Counted from the stretch's first letter, positions 49,176 through 59,621 are shown. The stretch: DNA of 64,000 nt from Actinomycetota bacterium (GCA_026392845.1 JAPLBJ010000051.1:1-64000); one strand, 5' to 3'. Numbers and translations: made by a program. Notes: generated from the sequence alone by a model not told the origin.

Positions 49176-49656
49176 TCAATTAGATACTCCACGCGAGACA
49201 CGTCGTTCACTGCGTCCTAATTTTGATCCTGAAACTTTTGGTCGTTTATCAGAAAATTTTGCACGCTTTTTAGGTACTGCTCGCTTCTTGGTTTACATGA
49301 CATTCTTTGTTGGATTCTGGGTCCTTTGGAATACTTTGGCACCTACAAATCTGCGCTGGGATACATATCCATTTATTTTCTTGACGCTTATTCTTTCACT
49401 TCAGGCATCCTATGCAGCGCCACTTATTTTGCTTGCACAAAATCGCCAGGCAGATCGTGATCGTATTCAACTCAATGAAGATCGTGCTCGAAATGATCGA
49501 AGCATCGCAGATACTGAATACCTGACACGAGAATTAGCAAGTCTGCGAATTTCGTTGGGTGACGTTGCAACTCGTGACTTTATGCGAAGTGAAATGGCCG
49601 AACTTCTTGAAGAGATGGTTAAAGAGTTACGTAGCAAGCCCCAGTCGAACTCCTAA
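49162..49656 (+). CDS. DUF1003 family membrane protein
   Basis: ARFLVYMTFFVGFWVLWNTLAP..YPFIFLTLILSLQASYAAPLILLAQNRQADRDR; AAGGAGGGCG upstream of ATG 49162. Confidence 0.88.
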   Translation: MARNNQLDTPRETRRSLRPNFDPETFGRLSENFARFLGTARFLVYMTFFVGFWVLWNTLAPTNLRWDTYPFIFLTLILSLQASYAAPLILLAQNRQADRDRIQLNEDRARNDRSIADTEYLTRELASLRISLGDVATRDFMRSEMAELLEEMVKELRSKPQSNS

Positions 49657-50748
49657 TAAGGATTTACTTCTTACAATAAGTTGATCTGTAATCTCATTAA
49701 TCACGATTGCAGCAGCGGATTCTGGATGTTCCGCTACTACCGGCTTACCTGAATCTCCACCGGTGCGAAGGTCGGGACTAAATGGAATCTTTCCAACCAA
49801 TGGGACATTGGTACCAACTAATTCTGAAAGACGACGAGCAGTTTCTTCTCCCCCACCTGTACCAAAGAGTGAAATAGATTCACCGCATGTGGGGCATGGG
49901 AATGCAGACATATTTTCGATTACACCGACAACATGTTGTTTCATTTGGTGAGCAATTCTTCCTGCTCGTTCGGCAACCTCAGCAGCTGCAACTTGTGGAG
50001 TCGTCACAACTAATACTTCTGAAGACGGAATGAGTTGGCCCAAGGAAATTGCTAAATCTCCAGTTCCTGGTGGCAAATCGATAAGAAGTAAGTCGAGATC
50101 GCCCCAATATGCATCAGAGAGCAATTGCTCTAATACCTTGTGTAGAAGTGGTCCACGGTATGCAACAGCATCCGAGCGTTCTGGCTTAAACATCTCCATC
50201 GAAACAGTCTTTACTCCATAAGATTCCAGAGGTATAAACATTTGATCAATTGCAGTTGGTCGCTGGTTCATCAATCCCATAAGACGAGGAATTGAGTGTC
50301 CATAAACATCAGCATCGAGGATTCCGACTCTCAAACCTTTATTGGCTGCAGCTATAGCTAAATTGCACGTTAATGAGGATTTACCTACTCCACCTTTTCC
50401 AGAGGCAATACCTAAGACACGAGTAAGCGAATCTGGCTGGGCAAATGGGATGAATTTCTCTCGTCCACCGCGAAGCAATTTCTTTACATTATTTCTTTGT
50501 TCCTCTGACATAACTCCAAAATTTAATGTGATGCTTTCAACTTCTTTTATCGCATCAACTGCTTTGGTGATATCTGAACGCAATCGATCTTGCATTGGAC
50601 ATCCAGATATTGTGAGCAAAATAGTAAGGGAAGCAACGCCTTTATTGAAAGAAACAGATTCAACCATTCCTAAATCTGGCAGCGCTCTGTGAAGTTCTGG
50701 ATCTTGAACTGTTGCAAGTGCTGCATGTATCTGTTCAACAATTGTCAT
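49627..50748 (-). CDS. Mrp/NBP35 family Fe-S carrier ATPase
   Basis: GIASGKGGVGKSSLTCNLAIA, DADVYGHSIPRLMGL, NMSAFPCPTCG. Confidence 0.93.
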   Translation of the reverse strand: MTIVEQIHAALATVQDPELHRALPDLGMVESVSFNKGVASLTILLTISGCPMQDRLRSDITKAVDAIKEVESITLNFGVMSEEQRNNVKKLLRGGREKFIPFAQPDSLTRVLGIASGKGGVGKSSLTCNLAIAAANKGLRVGILDADVYGHSIPRLMGLMNQRPTAIDQMFIPLESYGVKTVSMEMFKPERSDAVAYRGPLLHKVLEQLLSDAYWGDLDLLLIDLPPGTGDLAISLGQLIPSSEVLVVTTPQVAAAEVAERAGRIAHQMKQHVVGVIENMSAFPCPTCGESISLFGTGGGEETARRLSELVGTNVPLVGKIPFSPDLRTGGDSGKPVVAEHPESAAAIVINEITDQLIVRSKSLLGVRLGLAT

Positions 50749-51050
50749 AGGAGATCAGGGTCGATCTTTGCATTGATTTTTTTGGTTACAGGTTTTTGAT
50801 TCTCATCAAGTGCATCTGCTAATTGTTTCTTTATAAAAGTTTTTGGGTGTAGGTCGGCTGGCTGCAAGTTCTCAAATCCAGGCCCAAGGTTTTCTCGTAA
50901 TTCAGCAGTTGCAGTTTGTGAGAGTGCACGCAATTTCTTCACAAGCTTTGCAGCTTCAGAGGCTACATGTGGCAAACGTTCTGGGCCGACGAGAATAACT
51001 CCAAGTATTGCTAAGCCCAAGATTTCGCCTGCACCAATATCGAAGAACAT
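50745..51050 (-). CDS. tatB: Sec-independent translocase TatB-like
   Basis: MFFDIGAGEILGLAILGVILVGPERLPHVASEAAKLVKKLR; TAGGCT-N6-ATG. Confidence 0.88.
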   Translation of the reverse strand: MFFDIGAGEILGLAILGVILVGPERLPHVASEAAKLVKKLRALSQTATAELRENLGPGFENLQPADLHPKTFIKKQLADALDENQKPVTKKINAKIDPDLL

Positions 51051-51086
51051 GTTGTTAGCCTATCCGCACTTTTAGATAACTACACA

Positions 51087-52214
51087 TTATTTAGTTGAAG
51101 CAACAAGGGTGAGTGATACATCTGTGCTCTTGCCATTTCGAAAATAGGTAAGTTTGATGGTGTCGCCAACTTCGCGAGATCGAACAGCAACAATGAGTTC
51201 ATCGGCTGAGGTGATTTCTTTGCCATCAAAGCCAGTAATTAGGTCCCCCGGGCGAATGCCTGCTCGATCAGCTGGTCCACCTTTGAGAATTGCAGCAGGT
51301 GTTGCTGCCACCTGTGCACCTGTTCCTGTCGATGCCATATTCAAAGAGAGACCCATTATTGGATATGTCGCTTTACCTGTCTTTATCAATTGATCTGCAG
51401 TACGGCGTGCTTGATTGATAGGAATTGCAAAACCAAGTCCAATAGAACCAACTTGAGATCTAGATGAAGAACTAAGAGATGCAATTGCTGAATTCACTCC
51501 AATGACCGCCCCAGTTGCATCAACAAGAGGACCTCCAGAATTTCCAGGATTGATTGCAGCATCGGTTTGCAGTGCATTAATAAAAGAACTTTCAGAGCCA
51601 GCAGTTCCTGCTGTTACGGCGCGATTCTTTGCACTAATAATTCCCAGAGTCACAGTTCCTGAAAGTCCAAGTGGTGAGCCAATTGCAATTACTGAATCCC
51701 CAACTGCAACCTTGTCACTATCTCCAAATTGGAGTGCAGGAAGGTTAGTTGCAGCAATTTTTATGACAGCTAAGTCGTAAGGGGCATCTCGACCAACAAT
51801 GGTTCCTTCATAATTCTGACCATTATTGAGAGTCACTCTAATTACGCCACCGTTGAGCGCGACCTCATCGACAACGTGATTATTTGTCAGAATCATTCCA
51901 CCACTATCGATAATGAAGCCTGAACCAGTTCCCCCGCCAGCACTCGATTCAGTAGCGATAGAAACAACAGATGGCAAAACTCTTTGCGCAATTCCAGCGA
52001 CTGAATCTGGTTTTCTTTCGATAGTACTTGTCGAGCTCACTAAATTCGCGCGATATGGAATCCAACCAGTGGATGCATTCGAACCCAATATCCCACCGAT
52101 AACTCCGGCAATAACGCCAACAAAAAGTAGATTGAGATTTGAAGAACTTTTCTTCGTCGAAGTTTCCCACCAAGGTCTTGGAGTATTGATTTTATTTTTG
52201 CGAGGAAACTTCAT
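51087..52214 (-). CDS. HtrA/S1C family serine protease with PDZ domain
   Basis: TGSGFIIDSGGMILTNNHVVD, LQTDAAINPGNSGGPLVD; PDZ; N-terminal TM. Confidence 0.93.
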   Translation of the reverse strand: MKFPRKNKINTPRPWWETSTKKSSSNLNLLFVGVIAGVIGGILGSNASTGWIPYRANLVSSTSTIERKPDSVAGIAQRVLPSVVSIATESSAGGGTGSGFIIDSGGMILTNNHVVDEVALNGGVIRVTLNNGQNYEGTIVGRDAPYDLAVIKIAATNLPALQFGDSDKVAVGDSVIAIGSPLGLSGTVTLGIISAKNRAVTAGTAGSESSFINALQTDAAINPGNSGGPLVDATGAVIGVNSAIASLSSSSRSQVGSIGLGFAIPINQARRTADQLIKTGKATYPIMGLSLNMASTGTGAQVAATPAAILKGGPADRAGIRPGDLITGFDGKEITSADELIVAVRSREVGDTIKLTYFRNGKSTDVSLTLVASTK

Positions 52215-52226
52215 TTTCTAATTCTG

Positions 52227-52871
52227 CTATACCTTCGTTGCAAGTAACAAACCATCACCTGTTGGAATGAGGGAACTCACCCAATCTTCGCCACCTGCTC
52301 TAATAATTTTCCCAGCATCGCGTAGTGCTACGGTTTTTGCATCTCTTTGCGCAGGGTCTTGAACCTTTGCGCCTCCAAAATAGTTATCAATTACTAACAC
52401 TCCCCCACTTCGCAAAATGCGATGTGCCTCTCCGATAACGAATGAGAGATCTTCTGGGTTATGGCGAAGTACGACTAGGTCATAAGCCCTATCAGTCAAT
52501 TTTGTCATTACATCAGGAATCGAATTAGTTATCAATCTATATCTAGCTTGCTCGATATCTGCATCTTGCAGAGCTAACTTTGCAATTTGAGTATGTTCCA
52601 TTTCATCATCTATCGAAGTGAGAGTTCCGCTTCTCATCATTCCTTTGAGTAACCAAAGTGAACCAACACCAGATGCAGTACCTACTTCAACTACTGATTG
52701 CGCTTTGAGCAGATGTGCTAGAAAGCGAAGATATGCACCTGCACCAGGTGTTGTATCAATAACGCCAAGTTCTACACCACGTGCACGTGCTTGGCTCATT
52801 TCGAAATCTTCAGCAATAAAGCTCTCTGAAAAATCATGTGGGTCTTGTCGCATCACAGACTCATTATCCAA
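52227..52871 (-). CDS. O-methyltransferase family 3
   Basis: VVEVGTASGVGSLWLL, DLVVLRHNP, VLVIDNYF; start 52871 or 52853. Confidence 0.85.
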   Translation of the reverse strand: MDNESVMRQDPHDFSESFIAEDFEMSQARARGVELGVIDTTPGAGAYLRFLAHLLKAQSVVEVGTASGVGSLWLLKGMMRSGTLTSIDDEMEHTQIAKLALQDADIEQARYRLITNSIPDVMTKLTDRAYDLVVLRHNPEDLSFVIGEAHRILRSGGVLVIDNYFGGAKVQDPAQRDAKTVALRDAGKIIRAGGEDWVSSLIPTGDGLLLATKV

Positions 52872-54343
52872 TCTGTAAGTAGTCGAACACCAAATCCAGT
52901 TCCACCTTTTGCATTCTCGCCTGCATCAACTTCGCTGCGAGCCGTTCCCGCGATATCTAAATGAACCCAACGGCGTTCTCCTACGAATTTTTCAAGAAAG
53001 AGGGCTGCTGTTACTGAGCCAGCAGAGTATTTTGCTTTATCTGCAGTGTGATTGAAATCGGCAATATCGCTTTCAAGTGAGTCTTGGTAATCATCAATGA
53101 GTGGCATATGCCAGACCCTGTCTCCAGATTCTTCACCGATAGAAACTAATTCTTTTGCAAGATTGTTATCTCGGGTATACATAGCAGCGTATTGACGACC
53201 AAGACCAAGTGTTGCTGCACCAGTGAGAGTTGCAATATCTACCAAATAATCTGGTTCTAAGTTTGCATCTGCGTATGCAAGACCATCGGCTAGAACTAAG
53301 CGACCTTCCGCATCTGTATTTATAACTTCTACAGTGGTTCCACCAAAGTGTGTAATGACATCGCTTGGGCGTTGGGAAGTTCCCGATAAAGCATTTTCTG
53401 CCAACATCATGAGTGCTGTGACGCGAACTTTTGGCTGTAATTGAGCAATAGCGCTAAGGGTTGCAAGGATGGCTGCAGCTCCAGCCATATCGCTTTTCAT
53501 AGCAATCATCGTGTCATATGGACGCTTGAGAGAAACCCCACCTGTATCAAAAGTAATTCCCTTGCCCACGAGAACAACGTGTTCGAGAGCATTAACATTC
53601 TTTTTTGAATTACGAGGCTGGTACGAAAGTTCAACAAAGCGAGGACCGGGCTTAGGTGAAGAGTTTCCAACAGCGCGTAATCCGCCAAATTGTGCAAGTT
53701 CCTTGCCGGCAAGAACTTTAACGTCAAATCCAAATTCTTTTCCGAGTTGAACTGCTTGATCTGCTAACCACGCTGGATTCTTGATATTTGCAGAGGTATG
53801 AACAAGGTCGCGCGCAGTGCAAATAGCCTTTGCGATTACGACTGCATCATCGAGAGTTTCTTGATCATTAGTTGCGATAAAAAAAGTCGGAGATTTTATC
53901 TCTTTATCGGATTTTAGATTCCATACATATGAACCTAGAGTCAGTGAAACAGCAAAAGCATGTAACTCATCGACACCATCAGTGCAGGCTGCAAAGACTT
54001 GAATATTTTTACCGCGAACTTTTCGACCAACTGCAGCCGCTGCAAGTCTGATGGAGGCAAGGATCTTACCTCCCAAGCCAACAAGATAGATTCGCTCTGT
54101 TTCTGAATCCGTTGCACTCACCGGAATTTCAAAAAGTTCTCCTGCTTTACCAGTGGGTGAAAAAAATGTTAGTTCATCAAGGAGAATTACCTCGAAGTGT
54201 TTTGCAATTTGAGAAACTAATTGTGATGGGCCTTCAATTAGAAATTCATCGTTTTCATTTTTTGAAAATGAGAGAGCAATTGCGTGCGAGCGCACAGCAC
54301 TTTCAACAGTTATCGGTGCGGATTGTGCAAAAACATCGTTCAT
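52853..54343 (-). CDS. pepA: Leucyl aminopeptidase (M17)
   Basis: GKGITFDTGGVSLKRP, NTDAEGRLVLADGL; TAGCTT-N8-ATG. Confidence 0.95.
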   Translation of the reverse strand: MNDVFAQSAPITVESAVRSHAIALSFSKNENDEFLIEGPSQLVSQIAKHFEVILLDELTFFSPTGKAGELFEIPVSATDSETERIYLVGLGGKILASIRLAAAAVGRKVRGKNIQVFAACTDGVDELHAFAVSLTLGSYVWNLKSDKEIKSPTFFIATNDQETLDDAVVIAKAICTARDLVHTSANIKNPAWLADQAVQLGKEFGFDVKVLAGKELAQFGGLRAVGNSSPKPGPRFVELSYQPRNSKKNVNALEHVVLVGKGITFDTGGVSLKRPYDTMIAMKSDMAGAAAILATLSAIAQLQPKVRVTALMMLAENALSGTSQRPSDVITHFGGTTVEVINTDAEGRLVLADGLAYADANLEPDYLVDIATLTGAATLGLGRQYAAMYTRDNNLAKELVSIGEESGDRVWHMPLIDDYQDSLESDIADFNHTADKAKYSAGSVTAALFLEKFVGERRWVHLDIAGTARSEVDAGENAKGGTGFGVRLLTDWIMSL

Positions 54344-54361
54344 AGCGCTAAAAGCTATGCT

Positions 54362-54541
54362 CTATTTTTTGATGAGTGCAACAGCTGCATGAAGCGCTGC
54401 GCTGAGATTATTTGCTTCTTCAGCATTCATTTCAACAACTAAGCGTCCGCCACCTTCTAGTGGAATTCGCATGACGAGGGATCGAGCCTCTTTAGTAACT
54501 TCCATGGGTCCATCGCCAGTGCGGGGTTTCATGGCAGCCAT
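54362..54541 (-). CDS. DUF3117 family protein
   Basis: MAAMKPRTGDGPMEVTKEARSLVMRIPLEGGGRLVVEMNAEEANNL; AAGGAG before ATG 54541. Confidence 0.88.
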   Translation of the reverse strand: MAAMKPRTGDGPMEVTKEARSLVMRIPLEGGGRLVVEMNAEEANNLSAALHAAVALIKK

Positions 54542-54650
54542 CTGGTCACTCCTTAGTTGGCTCACTTCGCGCGCTCACAAGCGCTACGTAGAAAGCATGG
54601 GTATAAGAGGAGAAGTATCTCGCATAATGAGTGCTGGCGCGAAATCGTGC

Positions 54651-54845
54651 TTACTTCAGGCCAAGAATCAGGCTGATTCGCCCTTTACCGCTGATTATGA
54701 GGGCGCTTACAGAGCGCTCTGGTACTCCCAGCATGGTCGCAATCTCTTGCGCCGACATTGACTTCATAAAGTGCATTGTCAAAATGATGCGCTCTTCCTC
54801 AGGTAGCGAGGCAAGTGCCTGCGCAACACTTTGGGATTGGCTCAT
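54651..54845 (-). CDS. 64-aa stand-alone sigma-70 region 4-like HTH protein
   Basis: MSQSQSVAQALASLPEEERIILTMHFMKSMSAQEIATMLGVPERSVSALIISGKGRISLILGLK; third gene after LOG and SRPBCC. Confidence 0.65.
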   Translation of the reverse strand: MSQSQSVAQALASLPEEERIILTMHFMKSMSAQEIATMLGVPERSVSALIISGKGRISLILGLK

Positions 54846-54856
54846 AATGGATGAGA

Positions 54857-55312
54857 TTACTCGCCTGGTGTGCCAGTTCCTACAAGGGCTCGTGCAAACC
54901 TGCTCAAAGAGATTCTTACGCCGAGATACAAGCCTGGAAGGGTGAGCAAGAAGAGCGCTCGCGGTGCAATCACAATCTCTGACCAATGGAAAAGTGTTTC
55001 TTTCTCATTGATCTCTTCAAGTCGAAATAGACCCGTGCCCTTAATTATTTTTCCTGTATGCAAAACTTCACAAGAGTGCGGCGGATTCCATTGCGTAACG
55101 CGCATTGAATCCATTATCCCAAAAAATTTCTTACTCGGAATAAGTCCGGTGAATGCTTCAATTTCCGTACCGATACCTTCTCTGATTTGCGATGTGACCC
55201 AGACTTTAGTGAGCAACATCCAATTACTTTGTGATTCCCAATCTTGAATTGCAGCCCATGCTGTATCGATTGAGACGGGAAGTTTGACGGTAATGGCTAG
55301 TGAGTTATTCAT
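54857..55312 (-). CDS. SRPBCC family protein
   Basis: VKLPVSIDTAWAAIQDWESQSNWM...GTEIEAFTG. Confidence 0.75.
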   Translation of the reverse strand: MNNSLAITVKLPVSIDTAWAAIQDWESQSNWMLLTKVWVTSQIREGIGTEIEAFTGLIPSKKFFGIMDSMRVTQWNPPHSCEVLHTGKIIKGTGLFRLEEINEKETLFHWSEIVIAPRALFLLTLPGLYLGVRISLSRFARALVGTGTPGE

Positions 55313-55843
55313 CTATGCGCACGCTGCAATAGCTTGCTCAACAGTTGTGCACCATGTTACGAGTTCGCGCATTCCTGGCTTTATAAAGTTTTCAGATTCA
55401 AGATGATTAATCAATTCATGTAGCGGTGAGTACAAGCCAAAAGGATCTAAGATAATTACTGGCTTATTATGAAATTTCAAATACCGGCCAACCCAAATTT
55501 CAAAGAATTCTTCAAGAGTTCCCGCCCCACCCGGCAAGGTTATAAAGGCTTCTGAAATATCTGTAATCATTGCCTTTCGCTCACCCATAGTTTCGACGAT
55601 ATGTAATTCATCGCTATCGTGATCCGCAAATTCAATATCGACTAGTGCTTGTGGAATTACGCCAATAGTCTTTCCTGACTTCTCTCTAGCACCGCGCGCC
55701 ACTGCTCCCATCATTGAAATATGACCGCCACCTGTGACGAGTTCCCAATTCTTTTCACCAATGGCCGCACCCAGTTCATATGCCAGCTCGACATATTTAT
55801 TATCGATAGTCGGTGATGAGGAGCAAAAGACGGCGATACGCAT
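55313..55843 (-). CDS. TIGR00730/LOG family protein
   Basis: RIAVFCSSSP, TGGGHISMMGAVARGA, LPGGAGTLEEFFE; TATTCT-N7-ATG 55843. Confidence 0.92.
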   Translation of the reverse strand: MRIAVFCSSSPTIDNKYVELAYELGAAIGEKNWELVTGGGHISMMGAVARGAREKSGKTIGVIPQALVDIEFADHDSDELHIVETMGERKAMITDISEAFITLPGGAGTLEEFFEIWVGRYLKFHNKPVIILDPFGLYSPLHELINHLESENFIKPGMRELVTWCTTVEQAIAACA

Positions 55844-55873
55844 GAGAAGAAGAATAGGGGTTAGGCTTGGCTT

Positions 55874-56788
55874 ATGAGTATGCAAGCATCAGGCCACGGA
55901 ATAGCGACAATTGCCGGTGGAGTCGTTCTCGATACATGGTTTCCGCTACCAACTCTTGGTGGCCTTTCTGCAGTTCCATCCGATCTACAAGCGCTAGTTG
56001 GCATTGATGCGATTCGCGGAGTTTCAAAAGAACTTGTAAGTATTGAGATTGATTTAGATAAAGCTCCAGCAAATGTAAGTGATGCATATCTTCGACTCCA
56101 TTTACTCTCACATCGCCTTGTAAAACCACATGGCCTAAACCTCGATGGAATTTTTGGAATTCTCAACAATGTCGTGTGGACTTCATATGGTCCGTGCGCT
56201 GTGGATGGTTTTGAGCGAACTCGCGCAAAACTCAAAGCTGCATATGGCAATGTGAATGTATTTGGAATCGATAAATTCCCACGCATGGTTGATTACGTTA
56301 TTCCAAGTGGTGTGCGAATTGCGGATGCAGATCGGGTTCGACTTGGCGCACATCTTGCACACGGCACAACTGTGATGCATGAAGGATTTGTAAACTTCAA
56401 CGCAGGAACACTGGGAACTTCTATGGTTGAAGGACGTATTTCAGCTGGAGTTGTAGTCGATGATGGCAGCGATATCGGTGGCGGTGCATCAATTATGGGC
56501 ACACTTAGCGGTGGCGGAAAACAAGTAATTTCAATAGGAAAGAAATGTTTGCTCGGGGCTAACTCAGGGCTTGGAATTTCACTTGGAGAAAACTGCGTCA
56601 TCGAAGCAGGTACATACATCACTGCTGCAGCTAAAGTTCGACTTCCTGATGGCGAGATTGTGAAAGCTGGGACTCTCTCTGGTGCTAATAATTTATTGTT
56701 TCGTCGAAACTCTCAAGATGGTTGCCTGGAAGTAATTCTGCGTACCGGTTCTTGGGGTGGACTCAACTCAGTTCTGCACGCTGACTAA
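55874..56788 (+). CDS. dapD: 2,3,4,5-tetrahydropyridine-2,6-dicarboxylate N-succinyltransferase
   Basis: LbH hexapeptide region [68 protein letters not shown]6-ATG. Confidence 0.92.
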   Translation: MSMQASGHGIATIAGGVVLDTWFPLPTLGGLSAVPSDLQALVGIDAIRGVSKELVSIEIDLDKAPANVSDAYLRLHLLSHRLVKPHGLNLDGIFGILNNVVWTSYGPCAVDGFERTRAKLKAAYGNVNVFGIDKFPRMVDYVIPSGVRIADADRVRLGAHLAHGTTVMHEGFVNFNAGTLGTSMVEGRISAGVVVDDGSDIGGGASIMGTLSGGGKQVISIGKKCLLGANSGLGISLGENCVIEAGTYITAAAKVRLPDGEIVKAGTLSGANNLLFRRNSQDGCLEVILRTGSWGGLNSVLHAD

Positions 56789-57991
56789 TTCAAACCAAGC
56801 AGATGGAATCTTTGTTCGACTTCTAAAAGTTTCACCTCGTAAAACAACTTCAACTCCTGCACTCGAAACTGCTTTGATCATCCCAACTGTTCCGGTTGAA
56901 TTTCTACTCACAATTTCTAACGTTGCTACATCGGGAAGTAGAAATGCTAAAGCAATAACTTCTTGAGAAACCACACGATTCCATTGTGCATAGCGGGGAT
57001 TGAGGGTGATATCGGCACTTGAAGAATCAGGAACGCTGAGAGCAAATTGGCGATCACTGCCCCAAGCGTTTATTGCTGATTCAGTTTGGCCACCTGTAGA
57101 AGATGTGAAATATGAAGTTATTGGCTCACCTTGCATTGTGATTGCAAGGCCAGTGGATTCACTCGACATGGTTGCGTCTACGGCTTCTCTCCATAATTTT
57201 CCATAAAGCGGTTCGCTCTCTTTGGCATAACCAATAAAACTCTGATCAGAAATTGAACCGTATAGATTGCAATCGCATGCGCTCTTTATTACTCCGGCCT
57301 TGCTCAATGCATATGTGCGGGAAGCAATCGCTTGTGCCTGTAGCGCGGCAGCAGGCCAGGATGACGGCACTTCTCCAATTCCATATAGATACTCATCATG
57401 AAGGCGCAATGAGTTGGTGGCTTCTATGAAATATTTTCCATCTTTAGTACGCACTGACTTCAATTGAATCTGACCATATCTATATTTCATGGTTCCTTTT
57501 GTATCTGTTACTGAAACAGTCGCACTTTCGCCACTCCATCTGATTGTGAATTCTCTGTTACGAGTTATCACGTGACTTTTTTTGCCTGTGACTGACATTA
57601 GTGAAATTTGAGAACCTGAAATTGAAAATGAAAATGAACTCTTAGATGGCACCTGCGCTACAGCTTTATCATTTGAAATAAATGCGCTTATTGTTGAATT
57701 AGGTGTTGACGTTCCTAGTTTTATGTTTTTGAGTAAGTGCCCGATATTTACTCGAAGGGTTTGTGTATCAGGTAATGATTCAATTTCAACACCAGAGTAG
57801 TAATACCTAAGAATTGATAGTGGACTTTCGCCAGCCAGAGCCATCGCTCGTGCACCTATTTGACTCATGCCAACACCATGGCCGTAGCCAGAACCTTGAA
57901 ACGAAAATGAAGTAGGAATTTCATTTGCATGGGCTTGCGGAATAAATAGTTGAAGAAAAAGAATTGCTATAAGGCTCTTAGAGATCCTCAT
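56768..57991 (-). CDS. SpoIID/LytB domain secreted protein
   Basis: Signal peptide [63 protein letters not shown] extends to 58039. Confidence 0.88.
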   Translation of the reverse strand: MRISKSLIAILFLQLFIPQAHANEIPTSFSFQGSGYGHGVGMSQIGARAMALAGESPLSILRYYYSGVEIESLPDTQTLRVNIGHLLKNIKLGTSTPNSTISAFISNDKAVAQVPSKSSFSFSISGSQISLMSVTGKKSHVITRNREFTIRWSGESATVSVTDTKGTMKYRYGQIQLKSVRTKDGKYFIEATNSLRLHDEYLYGIGEVPSSWPAAALQAQAIASRTYALSKAGVIKSACDCNLYGSISDQSFIGYAKESEPLYGKLWREAVDATMSSESTGLAITMQGEPITSYFTSSTGGQTESAINAWGSDRQFALSVPDSSSADITLNPRYAQWNRVVSQEVIALAFLLPDVATLEIVSRNSTGTVGMIKAVSSAGVEVVLRGETFRSRTKIPSAWFELVSVQN

Positions 57992-58835
57992 CGACAGCTG
58001 CGCTCTTTCCGACATGAAGAAATTCTTGATACGCATCAATTACGGTATTTGGCTCACCGCGCTGGATTAGCTTGCCTTTGTGTAACCACGCGACATCATT
58101 ACAAACCTCGCGTAACGTACCCATGGCATGACTTACTAAAATAAGTGCGCGATCATCACTGCGTAATTCCTTTATTCTGTTGAAGCTTTTCTCCTTAAAC
58201 TTTGCATCTCCAGTACTCAGTGCTTCATCGACGATGAGAATGTCTGGGCGAACCGTTGCTGCAACCGAAAAAGCTAAGCGAGCATACATTCCAGATGAAT
58301 AGGTACGCATCGGAGAATCTATTGCTTCACCCAACTCAGAGAAATCTGCAATTTCTTCGAAATGTTCTTCAATCTGTTCGCGACTCATGCCAGCTGCAAG
58401 TCCTCCAAGAAAAACATTGTCTCGACCTGACATAGCAGGATTGAATCCAACTCCTAAAGCAAGGAGTGTGCTCACGCTTCCATAGACTTCAACGCGCCCT
58501 TGTGATGGTGGCAATATTCCAGCAATGACGCGCATTAGTGAAGATTTTCCAGCACCGTTAGTGCCGATTACTCCTAATACTTGGCCATACTCAACATCGA
58601 GATTTACTTCATCGAGTGCTCGAATAGTTCTTGTTTGTTTTCCACCAAAGCTTTTTAAACGCGCTTTTAGTGTTGGTCTGCGATCGATTGCAGTTGTATA
58701 TGTAAGACCAAGATTGCGAACTGAGACCGCAACTTCATTAGTCGCTAATGGTGCGTTAGAGACGGACGGCAAATTCACGCTCCCTAGAAAGGAAGAAATA
58801 TGTTCCAATAAAGAAAATCCCCAACGCCCAAGCAA
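57978..58835 (-). CDS. ABC transporter ATP-binding protein (polysaccharide/teichoic acid type, Wzt/TagH-like)
   Basis: VIGTNGAGKSSLMRVIAGI, YSSGMYARLAFSVA, DILIVDEALSTGD; start uncertain (overlaps permease 3' end). Confidence 0.88.
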   Translation of the reverse strand: MLGRWGFSLLEHISSFLGSVNLPSVSNAPLATNEVAVSVRNLGLTYTTAIDRRPTLKARLKSFGGKQTRTIRALDEVNLDVEYGQVLGVIGTNGAGKSSLMRVIAGILPPSQGRVEVYGSVSTLLALGVGFNPAMSGRDNVFLGGLAAGMSREQIEEHFEEIADFSELGEAIDSPMRTYSSGMYARLAFSVAATVRPDILIVDEALSTGDAKFKEKSFNRIKELRSDDRALILVSHAMGTLREVCNDVAWLHKGKLIQRGEPNTVIDAYQEFLHVGKSAAVDEDL

Positions 58836-59583
58836 GACCTTGCAGCAAACTAGCTGTTGAGGGAACTTGTGAATGGACTACTGCTTGAGACCAAGAATCC
58901 AAAATAGGAAACAGAGGATTAAAAACTTCTAAAGCACGCAATTTTGGCGACAAACTTGAAGCTTCATAAAGTATCGGTGAAAGATAGAGCAGCGTTCGCG
59001 TCATATACGGTAGGAAACTCGCGATATCGCGGAAATAGACATTCACACATGAGATTGTGATTGCGACTCCCAATGAAAAAAGTAGCGCAATGAAAAATAC
59101 TGGGATCGCCCAGAGCATCTCCCATCCAAATGGAAGGCCGATGATCGTTCTCATGACGAGAAAAACGAAGAGTGTGGGCAAGAATTTGAAGAGCGCAATT
59201 ATTGTCGCCGAAATTGGAAGCATGATGCGTGGGAATGCAGTGTTGAGAATTAGGCGTTGTCCAGCTGTAACAGATTTGACGCCGCCGGTGAGGCTATTAC
59301 TTACTAAATAAAATAGAAAAAGGCTCGCAGTGAGGTGACCATAGCGAGTTGAATCACTGCTTCCACCAATGATAACTATCAATAAAAAATAGACTGCAGA
59401 GAGCAATAGAGGGTTGAGAACTAGCCATAACTGCCCAAAGACTGAATCAAAATGTTGCTCCCGTAATTCAGATTTCGAATATTGAGAAATAAAAGTTCGA
59501 CGTGCCCACAGTGACTTCCAATAACGACCGAGTGGCGGAAGTCCCGCACGGAACGGTTCGTAGACTTGAAGTGGGGCGCTCAT
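58756..59583 (-). CDS. ABC-2 type permease (Wzm/TagG-like)
   Basis: FDSVFGQLWLVLNPLL, YLSPILYEASSL; TAACCT-N7-ATG. Confidence 0.9.
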   Translation of the reverse strand: MSAPLQVYEPFRAGLPPLGRYWKSLWARRTFISQYSKSELREQHFDSVFGQLWLVLNPLLLSAVYFLLIVIIGGSSDSTRYGHLTASLFLFYLVSNSLTGGVKSVTAGQRLILNTAFPRIMLPISATIIALFKFLPTLFVFLVMRTIIGLPFGWEMLWAIPVFFIALLFSLGVAITISCVNVYFRDIASFLPYMTRTLLYLSPILYEASSLSPKLRALEVFNPLFPILDSWSQAVVHSQVPSTASLLQGLAWALGIFFIGTYFFLSREREFAVRL

Positions 59584-59621
59584 AGATGAAAGGTTACCTC
59601 AGCGAGGCAATTAGATATGTA

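Noticed and set aside
54560-54585. GCTCACTTCGCGC/GCTCACAAGCGCT tandem repeat upstream of DUF3117
   Set aside because: Only the first 6 of 13 bases match between units; too weak to call a repeat.
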